The notes beneath the pieces were generated by a model, which did no database searches, was not told the origin of the DNA, and was given only the letters and a program-made list of their open reading frames with translations. Both the position numbers and the translations under genes were made by a program. From the NCBI RefSeq assembly GCF_003313505.1, contig NZ_QMHO01000008.1, positions 62,001-126,000 of the forward strand: a stretch of 64,000 nt of DNA, read 5' to 3'. This DNA is from Pedobacter nanyangensis (lineage in GTDB: Bacteria; Bacteroidota; Bacteroidia; Sphingobacteriales; Sphingobacteriaceae). Every line of letters begins with the position of its first letter. Within the stretch, counting starts at the first letter, position 1. Shown here in pieces: positions 59,731 to 64,000 of the stretch.

Positions 59731-60588
59731 CTAAAACCGGTATCCCAATATCACATCAAATATACCGCCGCTAAGGCCTCTAATATTGCTAGGCTCCGAG
59801 TTATATAAGGCAGAGATATTGAGTTGCTTTTTGTAATCGTAGCCAATCCCTCCCGTAAAGCTTTTATTGCTATGGTACATGGTATAAAACGCCAGGTCGT
59901 CGGCTTTCCATTCAGCTGCGATATCATACTGGTTATCGAAATTTTTAACCCCTCGATAAGCGAATAAAGGTTTTACGCTAAAAGTTTGATCCAGACGAAT
60001 ACGGTAGGCCACCGAACTGTAAAAGGTGGAATAATCTACGGTAGAGAAGCGGCTACTCCGGCGCTGATTAAGGTTGAGGTAGCTGAACTGCATCTCTAGG
60101 CCATGGTTAAGGTAGCTGATCCCAAAATTACCATCCAGGTAGTTTTCCCGATCATTATATCGGGCTAGTTCAATATCATTCATAGCACCGGCACTGGCCA
60201 GGTTACGGTCCAGTCGATCTTGGGCCCAGCTTAACGAAACGCCAAAGCGCAAGCTATGCTCGTCGGCCAAGGGCAATTTGTAGGAGAACGAAGCCATGGC
60301 CTGTGTTTTGAGCATTAGCCCGGCCCTATCATTGATTAGGCTTACTCCAACAGAAGCCTTGTTGTTGAGTGGTGTGGCCGCCGTTAGCGAGAACATTTGT
60401 GGGGCCCCTTCCAGTTTGCTCCATTGGTTAGCATAGTTGCCAAACAGCGTAGTACGGCCTTCAAGCCCTGCCATAGCTGGGTTGGCCAAATAGGGGTTAT
60501 GGAAGAATTGGCTTTTTAATGGGGTAAGTTGTGCTATGGCGGGCAATAATGTGGCCGATAGCCATATGGTGGTAATGATCTTTTTCAT
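59731..60588 (-). CDS. PorP/SprF family type IX secretion membrane protein
   Basis: A 285-residue outer-membrane protein. Signal peptide (cut after LPAIAQ), family start LKSQFFHNPYLANPAMAGLEG, FGNYANQWSKLEGAP and ASVGVSLINDRAGLM, and barrel strands to the end (FDVILGYRF). It is the second PorP/SprF of the window. The adhesin with a type B sorting domain is directly upstream in the same orientation (89-nt gap), so it is the likely dedicated partner for surface retention of that protein. Confidence 0.9.
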   Translation of the reverse strand: MKKIITTIWLSATLLPAIAQLTPLKSQFFHNPYLANPAMAGLEGRTTLFGNYANQWSKLEGAPQMFSLTAATPLNNKASVGVSLINDRAGLMLKTQAMASFSYKLPLADEHSLRFGVSLSWAQDRLDRNLASAGAMNDIELARYNDRENYLDGNFGISYLNHGLEMQFSYLNLNQRRSSRFSTVDYSTFYSSVAYRIRLDQTFSVKPLFAYRGVKNFDNQYDIAAEWKADDLAFYTMYHSNKSFTGGIGYDYKKQLNISALYNSEPSNIRGLSGGIFDVILGYRF

Positions 60589-60677
60589 GTTTTACTATTC
60601 ATTTGCATTAGCTGGGCAAGCTGGGCAAGACTTGCAAAGTCCCAGCTTACCTTCTTTTACATCGTGATACGATTAAA

Positions 60678-63600
60678 CTATTGGTCTGATCTCACTATGG
60701 TGATAAATCCCTTTTTACTAGCGATGGCCTGATTTTCGAAACGGAAAATGTAATAGTAGGTACCGTGTTGCAAGGCTGCGCCTTTGAAGGTACCATCCCA
60801 ATCATTTTTATAGTTTCTTGCTTCATAAACCACTCGGCCAGCCCTGTCTACAATAATAAGGCTGTGGTTAGGATAGGCATCGATATTATGCACTACCCAA
60901 GTATCATTTTTTCCATCGCCGTTAGGGGTAATAAAATTCTCTGCCTGCAGAGCCATAAAATCATCTTTTACTTCGATGGTAAACATGGCCGTAGATACAC
61001 AGCCGCTGGCACTGGTTGCCGTTACGGTGTAAGTGGTGGTTTGCAGCGGACGTACAGTTAGGCTTGCAGAGTTTTGGCCGCTCACAATGCCGGCAGCGTT
61101 GCTCCAAACGTAGTTCACACCATTATTGCTGGTAGCACTAAGCACGGCAGTTTCGCCCTTGCTTAGGCTTGCTCCCTTGCTACTGCTAATGGCAATTACC
61201 GGCAAAGGATTAATGGTTAAGGTAAAGGTACGGACAAATGTATCTACACCTCCGTTTGCGGTTCCGCCGTTATCTTTTACCGTTACGGTAATGGTACTTG
61301 TACCGCTTTGCCCAGGTGCTATGCGGTAACGTAACTGGCTATTCACTACAGTAATGCTGCTCAACAGTCCACTGGTGCCACTTAGGGCTGTTACGGTGGT
61401 AGTTTGTGTTGTTTCTGGACCAGCCGTAATGCCCGTTAAAGGTATGCTTTGCTCCGCAGTAGTATAGCAAATGGCCTGATTGCTTATTGCAGAAAGTGTT
61501 GGGGCTTCGTTCACGTCATTTAACTGCACGGTAAAAACCCGGTCCAAACTAAAACCAAACTGGGTAGTACTTCTTACTCTTACACTATAACTTTGCTTGG
61601 TCTCATAATCTAAACTCAATGCGGTCAATAAACGATCTCCGCTAATACTAAAACTAGCATTATCCGTATCGCCACTACCACTTACCAAACTGTAGGTAAA
61701 GGTAGCCGTTGGGCTATCAGAGGTACTACTTAAGGTTCCTGCCTGGGTTCCAGCAGCCCTATTTTCATAAAGCGTGGTGGCCGCCAAACTAATGCTGGTG
61801 GGCGCTCCTGGTTTTACCGTTAAAATCCCGTTCTGGTAAGTAATGGTATAATTTTGAGCCACTGCACCGCTCACGGTTATCGGATAATCACCCTGTGTAC
61901 TGGTTAATGTTGCAGTGGTGGTAATGCTTGGCTGGGTGCTAAGCACCGTATTGTTTTCGCCACTCACAAATCCACTATAGCTAATGGTAAGTAGCGGGTT
62001 AACGGTACCCTCAAATTTCTCCTTGTTGTCGGCAATAATCGTTAATGCCTTTCTGGTAATATTAGCACTGGTGCTGGCCGTAGTATTGATGGTATAATTG
62101 GCTGCATCCGTTCCGCTGATATTAATTCCGGTTACTGCTACCGCCTTTCCATTGCCTACGTTTTTATTATCAAAAGTAGCTGCGCTGTAGCTTGAGGTCA
62201 ATACATCGCCGGCAATGCGGTCATCGCTCAGGTTTACCGTTGCCGTAATAGTAGCATCATATACTTTATTGATGCCTACAGCGCTTACCAACAATGCTTT
62301 TGCGGTAATATTTGCCGTAGTATTGGCTGTGGTGTTAACGCTGTAGTTGCCTGCGTTTGTTCCGCTAATGCTGATACCCGTTACGGAAACTGCTTTTGCC
62401 GTACCCACTTGCTTATTGTTGAAAGCTGCAGCGCTGTAAGTTGCAGTGAGTACATCTCCCGCTACCCTATTATCTGTTAAGTTTACCGTTGCTGTGTTGT
62501 TGCCATCATATACTTTATTAATTCCTGTTGCACTCACCAATAGAGCTTTTGCAGTGATATTGGCGCTTGTATTGGCAGTGGTGTTTACGCTATAGTTGGC
62601 TGCATCTGCTCCGCTGATACTGATCCCTGTTACCGAAACTGCTTTTGCCGTACCTACATCCTTATTATTGAAGGTGGCATTGCTGTAAGTTGCGGTCAAT
62701 ACATCTCCTGCTACTCTATCATCGCTCAGGTTCACCGTTGCCGTGGTGTTACCATCATATACTTTATGGTTGCCTGTGGCACTTACCAATAAAGCTTTTG
62801 TAGTAATATTTGCGGTTGCATTAGCGGTAGCGCTTACGCTATAATTGTTTGCATCCGCTCCGCTGATACTGATACCCGTTATCGAAACTGCTTTTGCTGT
62901 ACCTACGTGCTTACTGTCAAAGCTTGCAGCACCGTAGCTAACTGTCAATACATCACCAACTATCCTGTCATCTGTTAAGTTAACCGTTGCCACCGCCGTT
63001 GCGTCGTATACTTTATTGATACCAGTGGCGGTTACTGTCAAAACTTTAGGAGTAATGTTAGCCGAGGCATTTGCCACCGATACCAAGTTGTAGTTGCCTG
63101 CCGCATCTCCCGAAAGAGCCATACCACTAGCGGTAACGTTTTTAGCATTACCTACATTTTCGTCATCAAAAGAGGCTGTTCCTCCTGTTAAACTTAATTT
63201 TCCATTATCAACCGCTAAAGGAGTTACTGTTGCTGAAAAAATTACCGCAGTATTATTTCCATCGTAAATTTTATTTGAGGCGATAAACGTGCCGTTGATA
63301 TCTCTTTTAGAGATGGTTAGCTGGGCATTTGGCCCGGCCTGTATGCTATAGTTTGCAGCACTTAAGCCACTTACATCAACTGCTATTGGATAAGCACCTA
63401 CTTGCGTAGCAGTTTGCGAAGTTCCGGTATAAGCGATATTTCCGCTAATTGCCGCGGCCGCTTCATCTTCTCCGAGCACAAATCCGCTATAGGTAATTCC
63501 ATAACCACCACCGTAAACCTGTCCGTCGTAAGTTTTTTGCTGGCTGGCCGGCGTAGCTGTTAAAATTGCCTTGCCAACAGTAAACGTCTCTTCTTTATTT

Positions 63601-64000
63601 AATGGCAGGTAAATGGCGTTTCCAGGATGTGTCGCTGTAATTTTTGCCGATCCAGCAGCAATAATGGAAACTGTTCTGCCTGTCACCGTGGCAACGCTAG
63701 GATTGTTTGACGTGTATGAAATTGGAAATCCAGCGCTGGAATTTTCAGGCAAATCAAAATCAGCATCGCCATATTTCTTGTTGTTAAGTATACTTAAGTC
63801 TACATCTTGTACGGCAAAAACTTCTAACGAATAAGCTTTTGACGTAGAGCAGCCGCTGTTATCTGCTACCTGAACAGTAAAATTGAAGCTACCAGATACT
63901 GTAGGTGTACCCGATATTACCCCCGACTGAGATAAGGTTAGCCCAGCAGGCAGGCTGCCTGCTACGATGCTGTATTTTGGCGCACCCAAAGCCCCAGTTT
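60678..64000 (-). CDS. Large repetitive surface adhesin with type B sorting domain, 5' end outside window
   Basis: At least 1107 residues; the frame is open at the right edge, so the N-terminus is missing. In order: a putative-Ig (SVIAGSLPAGLTLSQ-type) module, an MBG domain (KTYDGQVYGGGYGITYSGF), five YDG repeats of 83-87 residues, another MBG domain (SYSGFVSGENNTVL), cadherin-like modules (YSLVSGSGDTDNASFSI; DVNEAPTLSAISNQ), an Ig-like module with SSSKGASLSKGETAVL, and a type B C-terminal domain (ENFITPNGDGKNDTWVVHNID, GTYYYIFRFENQ). Secreted by T9SS and probably anchored with the PorP/SprF encoded next. Confidence 0.9.
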   Translation of the reverse strand, partial: TGALGAPKYSIVAGSLPAGLTLSQSGVISGTPTVSGSFNFTVQVADNSGCSTSKAYSLEVFAVQDVDLSILNNKKYGDADFDLPENSSAGFPISYTSNNPSVATVTGRTVSIIAAGSAKITATHPGNAIYLPLNKEETFTVGKAILTATPASQQKTYDGQVYGGGYGITYSGFVLGEDEAAAAISGNIAYTGTSQTATQVGAYPIAVDVSGLSAANYSIQAGPNAQLTISKRDINGTFIASNKIYDGNNTAVIFSATVTPLAVDNGKLSLTGGTASFDDENVGNAKNVTASGMALSGDAAGNYNLVSVANASANITPKVLTVTATGINKVYDATAVATVNLTDDRIVGDVLTVSYGAASFDSKHVGTAKAVSITGISISGADANNYSVSATANATANITTKALLVSATGNHKVYDGNTTATVNLSDDRVAGDVLTATYSNATFNNKDVGTAKAVSVTGISISGADAANYSVNTTANTSANITAKALLVSATGINKVYDGNNTATVNLTDNRVAGDVLTATYSAAAFNNKQVGTAKAVSVTGISISGTNAGNYSVNTTANTTANITAKALLVSAVGINKVYDATITATVNLSDDRIAGDVLTSSYSAATFDNKNVGNGKAVAVTGINISGTDAANYTINTTASTSANITRKALTIIADNKEKFEGTVNPLLTISYSGFVSGENNTVLSTQPSITTTATLTSTQGDYPITVSGAVAQNYTITYQNGILTVKPGAPTSISLAATTLYENRAAGTQAGTLSSTSDSPTATFTYSLVSGSGDTDNASFSISGDRLLTALSLDYETKQSYSVRVRSTTQFGFSLDRVFTVQLNDVNEAPTLSAISNQAICYTTAEQSIPLTGITAGPETTQTTTVTALSGTSGLLSSITVVNSQLRYRIAPGQSGTSTITVTVKDNGGTANGGVDTFVRTFTLTINPLPVIAISSSKGASLSKGETAVLSATSNNGVNYVWSNAAGIVSGQNSASLTVRPLQTTTYTVTATSASGCVSTAMFTIEVKDDFMALQAENFITPNGDGKNDTWVVHNIDAYPNHSLIIVDRAGRVVYEARNYKNDWDGTFKGAALQHGTYYYIFRFENQAIASKKGFITIVRSDQ
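62049..63305 (-). repeat. Tandem YDG-domain coding repeats
   Basis: Five tandem units: four of exactly 249 bp (boundaries at 62049, 62298, 62547, 62796) and a divergent first one of 261 bp. Units 3 and 4 are the most alike (…NITAKALLVSA joints), suggesting recent duplication. Unit number probably varies between strains. Confidence 0.85.

Noticed and set aside
62049-63305. CRISPR array or satellite
   Set aside because: The regular repeats are in-frame coding YDG domains of 249 bp, with no short repeat-spacer pattern.

Overview
The window reads as chromosomal DNA of a Bacteroidetes bacterium, most likely Sphingobacteriaceae (Pedobacter-like). This rests on type IX secretion (T9SS) parts and sorting domains, PorP/SprF proteins, TAnnTTTG-type promoters, a menaquinone methyltransferase and typical Bacteroidetes families (DUF6089, DUF3078, DUF4268). 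No rRNA, tRNA or CRISPR array was recognised.

Layout. 0-7.9 kb: a leftward housekeeping operon (alpha/beta hydrolase, CBS protein, nadK, DUF6089 barrel, uppS cut by the window edge), then YqeY, an SDR, porT with ubiE, and rightward engB and a UbiA-type prenyltransferase. 8-13.7 kb: kup, a T9SS type A protein, a FAH enzyme, an M23 peptidase and bcp. 14-20 kb: a leftward surface operon (collagen-like protein, type B sorted protein, PorP/SprF, PorE-like OmpA). 20-30 kb: split transketolase followed at 3 nt by an ECF sigma factor, a membrane protein and a Spy/CpxP-like protein; then an aminotransferase with a two-component system, DUF58 and DUF3078. 30-45 kb: thioredoxin, a DNA polymerase III alpha with a built-in DEDDh exonuclease, a 7TM histidine kinase, ribE, accC, threonine aldolase.

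43.6-49.8 kb holds what looks like one glycolysis regulon. A Nudix-type regulator with a degenerate Nudix box sits divergently from pfkA, a BadF-type pseudokinase and gapA; an intact BadF-type sugar kinase lies nearby. The same palindrome, AGTGTA-N5-TACAC, occurs before pfkA, before the sugar kinase and, with perfect 12-bp arms, directly upstream of a promoter for a ~130-nt transcript with no ORF.

49.73-55.11 kb is a 5.3-kb integrative element bounded by 48-bp perfect direct repeats. The repeat is the terminator of that putative small RNA. The element carries a tyrosine recombinase, an HUH Rep-like protein, an XRE repressor, a 58-residue HTH protein, a lipoprotein/membrane-protein pair and an unknown protein.

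55.2-59.6 kb is a second accessory block: RadC/JAB protein, a long perfect inverted repeat, a 91-residue protein 1 nt after a HEPN (RNxxxH) protein, about 450 nt of noncoding DNA packed with hairpins, a RelA/SpoT-type nucleotide synthetase and an 85-residue protein. This block is the best candidate for an undescribed, possibly defensive, system. Core-type sequence resumes at 59.7 kb with a second PorP/SprF and a large YDG/MBG-repeat adhesin that runs off the right edge.

Intergenic DNA also carries several dispersed repeat families. All functional statements come from motif reading; no database search was run.
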